In this document: positions 43,694 through 54,176 of the stretch, piece by piece | Position numbering within the stretch: position 1 is the stretch's first letter | Layout of the letters: the number at the start of each line of letters is the position of its first letter | Made by a program: the position numbers and the translations under genes | NCBI GenBank assembly: GCA_030760725.1 | Contig: JASWHV010000017.1 | Location: 12,890,304-12,954,303, forward strand | Direction of reading: 5' to 3' | Origin: Neostapfia colusana | Taxonomy: Eukaryota; Streptophyta; Magnoliopsida; Poales; Poaceae | DNA: 64,000 nucleotides | The notes under the pieces: model-generated | Seen by the model: the letters and a program-made list of their open reading frames with translations, nothing else | What the model was told of the DNA's origin: nothing | Databases searched by the model: none

Positions 43694-44519
43694 ATGGTGA
43701 GGGAAAATGCCAGCCGACAAAGGAGGAACATTCGTGGCAACCAGGAACCACAAGAGGATGGCAACGATGAAGTTCATGAGAATGTTAACCCCGGGGCTGG
43801 TGAAAACAACCTTGAACGGTTGATGGCTATGCAGAACCAGCTTATGCAAACTATGATCCAAACTTTGGGTCAGCTGCAAGCCAACAACAACAACCATCCT
43901 AACCCCGTTCCTGCATCACCACCGCCACCACCGCCGGCTCACAACAGATTGGGAGAGTTCATGAGGACTCGACCACCTACTTTTGCACAAGCTAATGATC
44001 CCATAGAGGGCGACGATTGGTTGAAGTCCATGGAGAAGAATCTTGCTATTGTTCAGTGCAATGATTGGGAGAAAGTTCTCTTCACATCACACCAACGTAT
44101 GGGAGCAACCGTCAACTGGTGGGACGCTCTTTGCAATGCTCATGACAACCAGGAGACTATCACTTGGGCTGAGTTCAGGGAGAGCTTCCGCTCTCATTAC
44201 GTCCCTGCTGGAGTCATGATGCTTAAAAGGCAAGAGTTTGAAGGTCTCCGCCAAGGCAGGAAGAGCGTGAGTGAGTACCTCAACAAGTTCACGCAGCTGT
44301 CAAGGTATGCCCTCGAGGATGTCAACTCGGATCAAAGGAAGCAGTACTTGTTCATGAGAGGGTTGAACAATGAGATCCAAGTTCAACTGCTCAACAATGA
44401 CTATGCAAACTTCCAGAAGCTAGTTGACAAAGCTATAGTGGTGGAGAGCAAGATCCGTGAGATCGAGCAAGAGGGCAAGAGAAAGATGCCATACAAGCCA
44501 CAAGGGAGCAATATACGTC
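43694..44519 (+). pseudogene. gag: H gag, first part
   Basis: The ATG at 43694 starts MVRENASRQRRNIRGNQEP, just after CTCTGTCTCACAG, a strong acceptor-like sequence. The capsid region includes LGEFMRTRPPTFAQANDP, VNWWDALCNAHDNQETITWA and EFRESFRSHYVPAGVM, typical of plant chromoviruses. About 275 residues are intact until element J interrupts at 44519. The remainder resumes at 55962. Confidence 0.92.
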
Positions 44520-46157
44520 TGTCACACCCGGTTTCTCCGAAGAACAACCGAGTGAATATCACATGTATGCCAGGATCATTTTCTCACACATGTGATGACA
44601 AATAGTGAAGCATCATTTATTACAAGCCAGGTGTCGAATATAAATAAGTCTTACATAGCGTATGTCTCGATGGACAATAATAAGTTCATAACATGTAAAT
44701 AAAATAGCAGCGGAATATTATTCCTTGTGGGCTCCGTCACAGGCGTTGCCCGGGGGACTCCATGAACCTAGAATCCTTCTTCGGATCCAAAGTCTTGATC
44801 ATTAAACACCACCTCATCCCCTTGACCTGAGCAGCAATTTAAACCAACAAATATGCAAGGTTGAGTACCGTTGGTACTCAGCAAGTGTGGGAAAGTTATG
44901 TCATGCATGGCTAGAACAAGGAGAGGTCGAACTCATGGTTAAAGCACTACGCAATTATTGCCTACCACCTTAGCTTATTAAGCACCTACATTACTACATA
45001 GGTGAAATGGTCCCAATCTCCCATCCCATCATCATAATCAAATAACCATAACATCATTTCAAATGTTAAGCTCCGCGCTTAACATCCACAACCTCCAAGG
45101 TCATCATACTCTAATCATGAATAAGTCCAAGCCGCTCTTGACTGTGAGCATGGCTGTCATGACAATTTTGACTCCGCAGAGTTTGCACCACTGTACCCAC
45201 ATGTAGTGATTTCATCCCCCGTTGCCGGGTGGACTAAAAGAACCTCCATTATGCCAGTGGCTACGAACCACATTCACACTTCCCAGGTGTGTAGCCAGGA
45301 GATCACTACGAAGCCTTTACAAAGGGATTCTCGACGAGCGTGGGCCCACTGAGGTTTCACCCCTAACAGCATACAAGAGGCTCCAACCCCGCTGCAGTGG
45401 CCCCCTCTTGAGCCTTGCGGTTCATATGGTAGTCCAGCTGACACCTATTCCCCGCACCATCCAACACACCCATACTACGCCGGGGTACACCTAATTATTT
45501 GGCCAAGCTGCCCCATCTCAGCATGTGGTTGGCACGGTAAAGCCAGGTTACATGGTCCATGAACCGGTCCTTAGGATCCAGGCAAGTACTAAACACAAAC
45601 CCGAGTCTCGTGCACCCAGCACCAACCAAATCATCCAACTTGCCTCGATCCCTACCTCTACATAACTCATAATATCTCATTCAAGAGTAAGGTAAACAAG
45701 TTGATGATCTCATATCCCACTTATCCCATTCTAAGCGTGGCTAAGCATAAGTAATATGAATGAAAGACATAATAAAATAAACCCAACCCAAGCTACAAGG
45801 AAACAAGATAATGCAATTCTAGGGAAACTTCCTAGCATGGGTGTCATATTTCAATTGACAATGCAAATAATTCTATCTACACATCCTAGCATAGGATCAA
45901 AGTGGTCAAGGACACTTGCCTTCTTCCTGCTGCTCTGGGAATGGATAGTCCTGATCTTGGAAGGGAAGAACTCGTTCTGGGGCAGGTTCTACTCATGCCA
46001 ACACACATAGCAAAAGAAAACAACAATCCATAAGACAGTTCACACTTTCACTTCATACAAACCACACATACATACCTATGGAAGTCATTCACATTACTAA
46101 GTGTTGTGGTTATCCTAGATGTGTTGATTTTTGGCCTACATGCACTTTTAAACATAT

Positions 46158-46162
46158 GTATA
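46158..46162. repeat. Target site duplication of E, left copy
   Basis: GTATA before the TG of E; the same GTATA follows it at 54177-54181. Confidence 0.94.
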
Positions 46163-47259
46163 TGTCGGTACCTGAGATATGGGGTACCCCCGCGCACAGG
46201 AGAAAATGCCTAAGGAACTCGCCCTTCTCTGCAGGGAGAGCTCCGAAGGCGCCACGCGTCCGGCGGGGCCGGACCTCCCTCTCCTCAGAGGAGAGCTCCG
46301 GGCCCGCCACGTGGCATGCAGAAGCCGGACCTCCCCCTCCGCGGGAGAGAGGTCCGAAGGCGCCACGCGTCCAGCGGGGCCGGACCTCCCTCTCCTCAGA
46401 GGAGAGCTCCGGGCCCGCCGCGTGGCCGACAGAAGCCGAGCCTCCCCCTCCGCGGGGAGAGGTCCGGAGGCTCCACGTGCCCCGCAGGTCGGACCCTTCT
46501 CTCCTCAGAGAAGGGCTCCGGGCCCGCCACGTGGCCAGAAGAACGGTGCTGCCTGCCCCCGAGAGATAGGCAGCGGGCGTAAAAACGCCCCATACCTTGC
46601 CCGTACAAGGTATTCAAGGCCCGCGTCTTCCCAAGATGCGGAGACGCGGAGCACGCCTCTGTCAGGTGCCGTTGTGACCAGTCACATCACAGACTGGCGC
46701 GCGGTGTCAGAACCTGCCAGCCAATAAACTCCGCGACAAGACATCCCATGCCGCCTGCACCGTCATCAACCACTACGACTGGCATGCGGCATGGGCAGGG
46801 CGGCAAGATGAAGACTCAGAAGCCTTCGACCAGAGACAACTACCGGCATAACTGCAGATACGGTAGATAATAGACAATCTTTCCGGGACCACCCGTCGGG
46901 TCCCGGCTCCCCTTGTAAGCCGCCCGAGTCTTGGACTATAAAAGGCTCGGGTAGGCGACGATAGCAAGGGTTCGCACTTTGCAACTCATATGCTAGCCAT
47001 ACACTTTCAAGCTGTAACTCACCCCCAAGCTCAGGACTCCAGCCCTGAGCAGCAAGCAATACAGCGAGCTCCATAGCTCGCCGTGGACGTAGGGTTTTAC
47101 GCTCCAGCGGCCTGAACCACGTAAAACTCGTCGTGTCAAGCTCTTACTAACTCGTCCATCTGCGCAAGCTCTCCGCTAGGAGCTAGCCCCACCGAAAAAA
47201 GAACCTCCGCGGGCTGCCCAGTGCAGACCCGGGGGAAGTGTCGACTGAACACTTCGACA
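46163..47259 (+). repeat. 5' LTR of E
   Basis: 1097 bp, TGTCGGTACC to CTTCGACA. G-box related repeats at 46250-46545 include CACGCGTCC and CACGTGG variants. TATAAAAGG lies near 46937 in a CCCGAGTCTT/AAGGCTCGGG inverted repeat with one wobble pair. Confidence 0.94.
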
Positions 47260-47280
47260 TTTGGCGCGCCAGGAAGGGGG
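47260..47280 (+). other. Primer binding site of E
   Basis: TTTGGCGCGCCAGGAAGGGG follows the LTR end directly. It differs from that of A and B by AGGAAGG in place of AGGTAGG, the same variant as in G. Confidence 0.88.
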
Positions 47281-47316
47281 CTTTTCTCCTTGCGCGACGA
47301 GTTTCCGCCGACGAAG

Positions 47317-49065
47317 ATGACCAAGCTTCCTTCAGCGGCAAACTCTCCCCCTCCGCGTTCACGGCGAACCGTGACCAGTGGGGAGTACATGTCGACACAC
47401 TCAGGACGGAGTGTGTCGGCGCAAGCTGGTAGCCAGCAGCCAACTCCGGCAACGCCGACTCCGGCGATGCAGGCTCAGACCAGTGTGAGATCTTCTGCAG
47501 CGCTGAGCGTACACCATGGGGGTGCGCTAGCTGCAGCAAGAGCACTGCTGCGCAACCCACCTGCTGGGGATGCGCCCCATTCAGCGACCCAACAGTGGGT
47601 CCGCGAAGTGGACCACCTCGTTGTCGCCGCCGCGAACCCTCGGTTTCGGCAAGGGCGACGCCCCGGTCAACCGGCTGTGTCGCTGACGCGCACGCCAACG
47701 GTTGACGGGCAAACGGCGGATTCCAGCTCCTCCAGGCTCCCGTCGACGGATCTGAGAAGGGAGCTGGAGCGGTGCCACTTGGGCCAGGATGCTCGAGTGT
47801 ACCTCGAGCGACGCCGAGAAAGGCGCCGCAACCATGAGGCTGGCGACAGCATGCCGTCGGCCTCGACACATCCTGGAGGGCAGGTCTTCGCCACGCGAGC
47901 CCTGCCTCAGGCATATGCCGCGCAACATATGCCACAACCATATGCGCCGCAAGCAGCGCCCCCGGTCTATGGTGCAGCCTTGCCCATGCCGGGATACGCG
48001 GTGCCAAGTGCGAACCAAGCGTTCGCAGCGCCAATACCTGCAGCAGCAGGTGCAGGATGTGCAGCCCTTGCACCCCACCTTCGCTTCGCGAGGTGGCCGC
48101 GCAAGTTCCGGCCGCACCTGCCCGAGAAGTACGACGGTAGCGTCAACCCGGCGGAGTTCCTACAGATCTACTCCACCGCCGTACTTGCCGCAGGAGGGGA
48201 TGAGGCTGTCATGGCCAACTACTTCCCCGTCGCCTTGACCGGCCCAGCTCGATCTTGGCTCATGAATCTACCTCAGGGGTCCATAACTTCCTGGGGAGAG
48301 CTCTGCCGACAGTTCGTCGCCAACTTCGGCAGCTCTTACACCCGTCCCGGCACGGAGCTTGACCTCCACGCCGTCAAGCAACAGCCTGGGGAGTCGCTGC
48401 GCTCTTTCATCCAGCGGTTCTCCCAGGTACGCAACACCATCCCGCATATTCAAAGTGCTTCTGTGGTGGTGGCATTCCGTCAGGGTGTCCGGGACGAGAA
48501 AATGCTTGAGAAGCTCGCGACCAGAGAGGTCCGCGACGTCTCTGAGCTCTTCAGTCTGGCGGACAAATGCGCCATAGCAGCTGAAGGGCGGAACTGGCAC
48601 TCTCTGCCGACCTCCGAGCCAGGTGGACAACCAGGGTCTGGTGCTGCTGCCTATGGGGGTGGCAAGAAGGCCAAGAACCGGGGGAGTGGCAAGATGAAGT
48701 CATTGTTCGCGGCTCCCATCGCCGCAGCAGCGACGGCTAGTGGAGCTCGGGGGCCACGCCCCGACAAAAGGCAGCAGCAATCACCGGCCCCAGACAGTGA
48801 CCAGGGCGGGCTATGCCCCATGCATGGCGCCGGCAACCATACTGCTGCCGAGTGCTGGGATATCCAGAGACTCGCAGAGCGCTTCCGCAAAGGAAGACAG
48901 CAGAGAGCTGAAGCACCGCCTTACCCTCAGAGGGATGGCAAACAGAAGGTCAATGCCCCAGTCACTGCCGCCCATCACGTGGGGTTCCAGGAGCCTCAGC
49001 GCGTCATAAAGACAGTGCATAACGGCGAGGACTCCAGCTCTGACGGTGACGGGCCAGGGCGGTAG
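47317..49065 (+). CDS. gag: Gag of E, intact
   Basis: 582 residues from the ATG at 47317 (MTKLPSAANSPPPRSRR). I chose this start because A and B begin at the same point; the frame is open further upstream through the LTR end. The N-terminal third is Ala/Pro/Gln-rich with LAAARALLRNPPAGD. The capsid-like part contains MANYFPVALTGPARSWLMN, FVANFGSSYTRPGTELDL and LRSFIQRFSQVRNTIP. A zinc-knuckle-like CPMHGAGNHTAAEC lies near residue 515. Gag would assemble the cytoplasmic particle. It is the only intact Tat-type Gag here and ends soon after EDSSSDGDGPGR, where A continues into protease. Confidence 0.93.
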   Translation: MTKLPSAANSPPPRSRRTVTSGEYMSTHSGRSVSAQAGSQQPTPATPTPAMQAQTSVRSSAALSVHHGGALAAARALLRNPPAGDAPHSATQQWVREVDHLVVAAANPRFRQGRRPGQPAVSLTRTPTVDGQTADSSSSRLPSTDLRRELERCHLGQDARVYLERRRERRRNHEAGDSMPSASTHPGGQVFATRALPQAYAAQHMPQPYAPQAAPPVYGAALPMPGYAVPSANQAFAAPIPAAAGAGCAALAPHLRFARWPRKFRPHLPEKYDGSVNPAEFLQIYSTAVLAAGGDEAVMANYFPVALTGPARSWLMNLPQGSITSWGELCRQFVANFGSSYTRPGTELDLHAVKQQPGESLRSFIQRFSQVRNTIPHIQSASVVVAFRQGVRDEKMLEKLATREVRDVSELFSLADKCAIAAEGRNWHSLPTSEPGGQPGSGAAAYGGGKKAKNRGSGKMKSLFAAPIAAAATASGARGPRPDKRQQQSPAPDSDQGGLCPMHGAGNHTAAECWDIQRLAERFRKGRQQRAEAPPYPQRDGKQKVNAPVTAAHHVGFQEPQRVIKTVHNGEDSSSDGDGPGR

Positions 49066-49080
49066 TCAACTGCGGCACGC

Positions 49081-49550
49081 CTCCGTGCCTTGGACATACC
49101 TCCCGGGGGCCGCCCAAGGTCCGTCAACCCCTTGAAGGCCTTGCCAGAAGGGGAAGACGCCTTAGGTCATCCAAGACGAGCCCGGGTCCACCTACCCCTT
49201 GAAGGCCTTAGCCAGAAGGGGAGGAGAAGCCGCGCAGGACATGATCCAGCGTGAAGATGACAACCTCGTCGACGAGACTCGGCTGCAGGTAACACCCCAC
49301 AACGCGCGGTCTCGGCTGATGCTCTAAGCTCTACCGCCAAAGAACCGAACGCATCGGGGGCCTGCAGGAGGGCAACCCGGTGTCGCGGCACACTCTATTC
49401 CAAGAAGGACCCATAAGCTCTCCCCCAGCAGGGAAGGTCCCTTCTGAATCATGAAAGCTGCCGCCCCAGGTACACATGCCTTTCAACCGAGTGTGGGATC
49501 CGTTCCCAAAAGACTATTGCCATGAAGCAACACTGTAAGTCCTACTTCCC
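49081..49550 (+). pseudogene. pol: pol C-terminal scrap in E
   Basis: Out-of-frame remnants match the last part of the A pol: the sequence around 49251-49280 corresponds to WREDIDLVDEARL, and later words match the LSPSWEVPF region. Everything between the end of gag and this point is deleted. A duplicated word, CCCTTGAAGGCCTT, occurs near 49118 and 49196. Confidence 0.75.
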
Positions 49551-49560
49551 GAGCATCAGT

Positions 49561-50425
49561 AGAACAGGGTTATTCTCTTCTGTAATGAATCCCATAGGAT
49601 TTGGGAACAGAGCTTGGGGCAGCTAAATCTCAAGGGACGGTACAGGACTACGTCCAGTTTAGCCTGGTTCCGACCCTAAGCGCGTAGAGTCTTGCTTCCC
49701 TTGTAGACGAGGCGGAATATTGCCTCCATGTACGGCCAGAATTCCATCTATGGGCACGAATACAGAGACCTGTTCTACTTAGCTCTCTCTCTCATGCGCT
49801 CATTTAAATTATGCATTAATTTTTATGATCGCATTATCTTTGTATGTTCATCGTACATCTAGCTCCCCCACTCCTGCGCTCATCCATAGTCGGCATTCGC
49901 TATCCTACCGAAGGCGGCTGCGCTTGAGGCACCTGCCGATGGCCGAGTGAGTCTCTCGGGCCTCCCCCAGTCAGGTGTTGCGGTGCCAGTTGGTTACCTC
50001 CAGGAAAGGCCTGCGTTGTGCATGGGGGGTCCAGGGTGCGTATCCAGCTTAGCAGGCCATGAGCCCAAAGCATGCGCATCCTGCCCCCCGGAGGTACAGG
50101 GGAGTACAACCGCTTTGTCTGGTCATGAACCCAAAGCACGTGCACTCTGCTTCCCCAGCGCATGGCCCGGTACTAGGGATCGGACGGCCGTACCCGGACC
50201 TCGGAGGGAGCCGGAGCTCCGGCGCCTCGTGCACAGAATTGCCCAAGCCCCGTATAACGGATCAGGATCGTAAGACGGATAATACTAGGAGACAGGAGGG
50301 GAGGACCCCCCGAGGAGAATTACGTTTCCTCTGCCTGTGTGCAGGACCTCCAGGTTACGGCAACAGGGAGTGCATGAAGCAGGGGGAAAGGAGCTACCAA
50401 CTACTCCGGCCTAGGACCGGAAGGA
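49561..50425 (+). other. Post-pol noncoding region of E
   Basis: It contains the block shared with A and B (CATTTAAATTATGCATTAAT, GGCACCTGCCGATGGCC, CCTCCCCCAGTCAGG). No conserved coding frame. Confidence 0.7.
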
Positions 50426-50429
50426 CCGG

Positions 50430-50690
50430 GACCTGCCCCTCCAGCAGGGGCGGGGCCCGAGGGCCCCACGTGTCCAGCGGGCCCAGACATCTCGCCTCCC
50501 CTGAGGAGGGCTCCGGGCTCGCCACGTGGCAGGCGGAAACCGGACCTCCCCCCCCCCCCCCCCCCCCGGTGGGAGGGCTCCGAAAGCCCTACGTGTCCAG
50601 CATGGCCGGAGCTCAAGCCTCTTAAGGAGGGGCTCCGGACCCGCCACGTGGCAGGCAGATTTGGAGCTCCCCATGGGGCGAGATCCAGAG
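50430..50690 (+). repeat. Internal G-box repeats of E
   Basis: Units contain CCCACGTGTCCAGCGGG, CGCCACGTGGCAGGC and CCCTACGTGTCC, plus a run of 18 C at about 50550-50567. Corresponds in place and content to 14565-14815 of A. Confidence 0.8.
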
Positions 50691-50909
50691 ACCCCCGGGG
50701 GCCCCTAACACGGTTAGGACCCGGGGAAGGTGTCTATGCGGAGCTCCGAGATTGGAGATGGCCTCTGAGTACCTTGCGGAGCTAAGGACTCAGTCAGGCA
50801 AAGCCAAAAGGAGAAAAAAAGCATCATAGACACAGATATCTAAAAGAGTCGAACTAAGCGAGGCTCCATGAGCTGGACTACAGACTCGATAAAAAGGGAG
50901 AAACAAGTC

Positions 50910-52604
50910 CTAAGGACCTCCTGGCTCCCGCCGGAACCTTGCGGCTACAAGGGCGGCCACATCCTCGACTTCTACCCTGGCAGCTTGTTCCCGCTCTGCG
51001 GTTGGGCCCTCTCTCGCTGGTTCTAGTGAGAAAGAGGGGTCGCGGCTCTTAAAGCATGCCAGCACATGTGAGGCGACCTCTAAGGCTAAACCGCGTCCCT
51101 CGGCCTCAAGCTCGCTGGCGACCACCGAGTCTAGCCTGTCCAGCTTGGCGCCGATCGACTCCAGGCGGGGATCACCTCCAATGCAGGGGCCGCGGCCCTC
51201 ACCGGACTGAAGCCAAGAGGGATCAGGGCGGACCCCGCTCGATCCACGAAGCTCGAGACCGCAAGAGCCTCGGAGGACCGCAAGGCCGAAAGCTCCTCCA
51301 CCTCGCGGCGGGTCGCCTGCAGAGCCTCCAGGTTCTTCTCGGAGAATTCCTTCTCCTTGGCCGCCAGGGAGCTCTCCCGAAGATGGAGAGTCTTGGCGAG
51401 CCGCTCCAACTCAGCAGCCTTGAAGTCGGCGGTCAACTCCCGGTCCAAGACCACCCGGCGATCACGGGAGACCTGTTCCTCCCTCAAGTCGAGGTCTGCC
51501 TTCAGGATCTCCAGCTCCTCGATCCGAGCTCGAAGGTCATCCTCGCCGGCCGCCAGCTGCGCGGCGACCCTCTCCGCCTCAGCTGCCGTGGAACGCTCCC
51601 GTTCCTCAACGGCGAGTTCACGGCGCTCCAACTGTTGCCGTATCTCCACAGCAGCAGAGAGGCTCTCCTCGGCCCGGGCGTGTGCCTCCAGGGCCTCCCT
51701 GTTGATCCGCCGCGATTGGGTGTCCATGCGGTCGACAGACCGCTTCATCCGGTCGAGGAGCACTTCCCTGAAGTCGAGCAACTCCCGCCTGGAGTCGAGC
51801 TCGCTCTTAACCTTCGCGGTCCTCTCCCATAAAAGGTTCCCCCAGGTGAGGAGGCGATACCGCTCAACCGTATACTCCTCCCGCTCGTGACCTAGTGCAG
51901 CCAAGACCTGCCGAACGCTCGTCTCGGCAAGCGCGAAGGCATCCGCCAGGGGCAATGGAGCAACAGAGGCCGGGACAGTGCCCCTGACCTCCTCCATTAC
52001 CTCGTCCTCAAGAGGAGTTGACGCACCAGCAACCGAGACGAGACGCCGATCAGGAGAAGCTGGCGTCGAAGCTCTGGCAGCCGGACCTGCCGGGCTCTCT
52101 TCAACTTCTGGCTCCTTGACCTGTGGAGGGGGGCGAGCCGGAGAAGGCGGCGCTGGAGTAAAGGCCGGGCAGCCTGGTGCAGGGTTGACCTGCACTGTCT
52201 TGGGGGCCGCGGTGGCCGTCTCGGCAGGAAGAGACGACGCCGCCGCGGAGTCCGGGCACACCGGAACAGGAGAAGTTCGCGCTGGCCTGGGGGCCGCGGC
52301 AGTTGCCCCCGGCTCTGAGCGTAACGGCACTGACTCCCCGCAAGTCGAGGATGGCCGGGAAGCGCGGACACTCCAGTGGGCTCTGAACCCCGACTTCCGA
52401 GCCGGGGTAGGACTCCCAGAGCCCGCTACCGTCACTGACGGCCGCTCCGCAGTCGCCTGAACTGGCGGAACAGAGGACGCCCCAGAAGCTTCCCTCAACG
52501 CTACCGGAGGGAGTGCTAGGCACCCCAGATTCGTGACTTGGCGCCGACGCCGTCGCTGGAGGAGATCGAGCGCACTTCTTCTCTGGTGGCGGGTTGGAGG
52601 CCAT
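50910..52604 (-). pseudogene. Antisense gene of E, N-terminal domain deleted
   Basis: The start at 52604 (MASNPPP) aligns with MTSNLPP of the A gene, but the next residues, EKKCARSPPATASAPS, align with EKKRARSPPRASFAPS far downstream in A. The Transposase_28-like domain of roughly 1 kb is therefore cleanly missing. A frame change near 52498 leads to a 455-residue open frame (ends 51131) with MEEVRGTVPAS and a long coiled coil rich in Glu, Arg and Leu. A second shift near 51140 leads to SELEAEGRGLALEVASHVLA at the C-terminus. It lacks the 75-nt intron candidate of A. Confidence 0.82.
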
Positions 52605-52860
52605 GGCTAGGGAGGACAAAAGCATGAGGGTCCGAGAAGAAACGCTGGAAGGTGCGAAGGGAAACAACAATGCGAGTAAGATCCCCTCTAAAGACCTTCC
52701 CGGGTGCAATCCCAAGCGATTCGGAACTCTTCGAATACACCGCGTCGGCAACCGCTTCGGCTCCTAGACCGAGCGCCAATGACAGGTGGGCCCAAGCCAC
52801 CCGACCGGAGCGGTGGGCCAAGGAGTCAGTCTCCTAAGAAGACAAGCCGGCAAGGCTCTT
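52605..52860 (-). promoter_or_regulatory. Upstream region of the E antisense gene
   Basis: Conserved with 18046-18300 of A, including CGATTCGGAACTCTTCGAATA and CGGTGGGCCAAG words. The TATA-like word is degraded here to CTTTAGAGG near 52690. Probable promoter, now weakened; inferred from conservation only. Confidence 0.45.
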
Positions 52861-53061
52861 CGGCGGTTCCCGAAGAAAACGCCGCATCATGCAGAAGTGG
52901 CAGTCTTGGGAACCGCCGCAGTAAAGGTAACCATCAAGTGGGCGCACGCTCCCACGATCCCGCGGCTGTTCGTGCTCCGGCAGCGGTCAATACGGGACTT
53001 AGAGAAAGTGCACGGATCGGAAGAGATGGAGGTCCCACCTCAGGCTCGCTATCTCCCCCGA

Positions 53062-53079
53062 GATGGGCCCGGGGGCCAC
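53062..53079 (+). other. Polypurine tract of E
   Basis: GATGGGCCCGGGGGCCAC directly before the TG of the 3' LTR, identical to that of A. Confidence 0.78.
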
Positions 53080-54176
53080 TGTCGGTACCTGAGATATGGG
53101 GTACCCCCGCGCACAGGAGAAAATGCCTAAGGAACTCGCCCTTCTCCGCAGGGAGAGCTCCGAAGGCGCCACGCGTCCGGCGGGGCTGGACCTCCCTCTC
53201 CTCATAGGAGAGCTCCAGGCCCGCCACGTGGCATGCAGAAGCCGGACCTCCCCCTCCGCGGGAGAGAGGTCCGAAGGCGCCACGCGTCCAGCGGGGCCGG
53301 ACCTCCCTCTCCTCAGAGGAGAGCTCCGGGCCCGCCGCGTGGCCGACAGAAGCCGAGCCTCCCCCTCCGCGGGGAGAGGTCCGGAGGCTCCACGTGCCCC
53401 GCAGGCCGGACCCTTCTCTCCTCAGAGAAGGGCTCCGGGCCCGCCACGTGGCCAGAAGAACGGTGCTGCCTGCCCCCGAGAGATAGGCAGCGGGCGTAAA
53501 AACGCCCCATACCTTGCCCGTACAAGGTATTCAAGGCCCGCGTCTTCCCAAGACGCGGAGACGCGGAGCACGCCTCTGTAAGGTGCCGTTGCGACCAGTT
53601 ACATCACAGACTGGCGCACGGTGTCAGAACCTGCCAGCCAATAAACTCCGCGACAAGGCATCCCATGCCGCCTGCGCCGTCATCAACCACTACGACTGGC
53701 ATGTGGCATGGGCAGGGCGGCAAGATGAAGACTCAGAAGCCTTCGACCAGAGACAACTACCGGCATAACTGCAGATACAGTAGATAATAGACAATCTTCC
53801 CGGGACCACCTGTCGGGTCCCGGCTCCCCTTGTAAGCCGCCCGAGTCTTGGACTATAAAAGGCTCGGGTAGGCAACGATAGCAAGGGTTCGCACTTTGCA
53901 ACTCATACGCTAGCCATACACTTTCAAGCTGTAACTCACCCCCAAGCTCAGGACTCCAGCCCTGAGCAGCAAGCAATACAGCGAGCTCCATAGCTCGCCG
54001 TGGACGTAGGGTTTTACGCTCCGGCGGCCTGAACCACGTAAAACTCGCCGTGTCAAGCTCTTACTAACTCGTCCATCTGCGCAAGCTCTCCACTAGGAAC
54101 TAGCCCCACCGAAAAAAGAACCTCCGCGGGCTGCCCAGTGCAGACCCGGGGGAAGTGTCGACTGAACACTTCGACA
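53080..54176 (+). repeat. 3' LTR of E
   Basis: 1097 bp, the same length as the 5' LTR. Differences include CTCTGCAG/CTCCGCAG and CTGTCAGG/CTGTAAGG; 20 of the 22 I count are transitions. Followed by GTATA. Confidence 0.95.

Larger units (their letters stand above)
46163..54176 (+). mobile_element. Element E: gag-only Tat-type retrotransposon
   Basis: 8014 bp with exact GTATA duplications and two 1097-bp LTRs. The interior has a primer site, an intact gag, a short scrap of the pol C-terminus, the conserved noncoding block, internal G-box repeats, a truncated antisense gene and a purine tract. Protease to most of integrase is deleted, so it must borrow enzymes. I count 22 differences between the LTRs (about 2%), which makes it fairly young. 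Confidence 0.94.
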
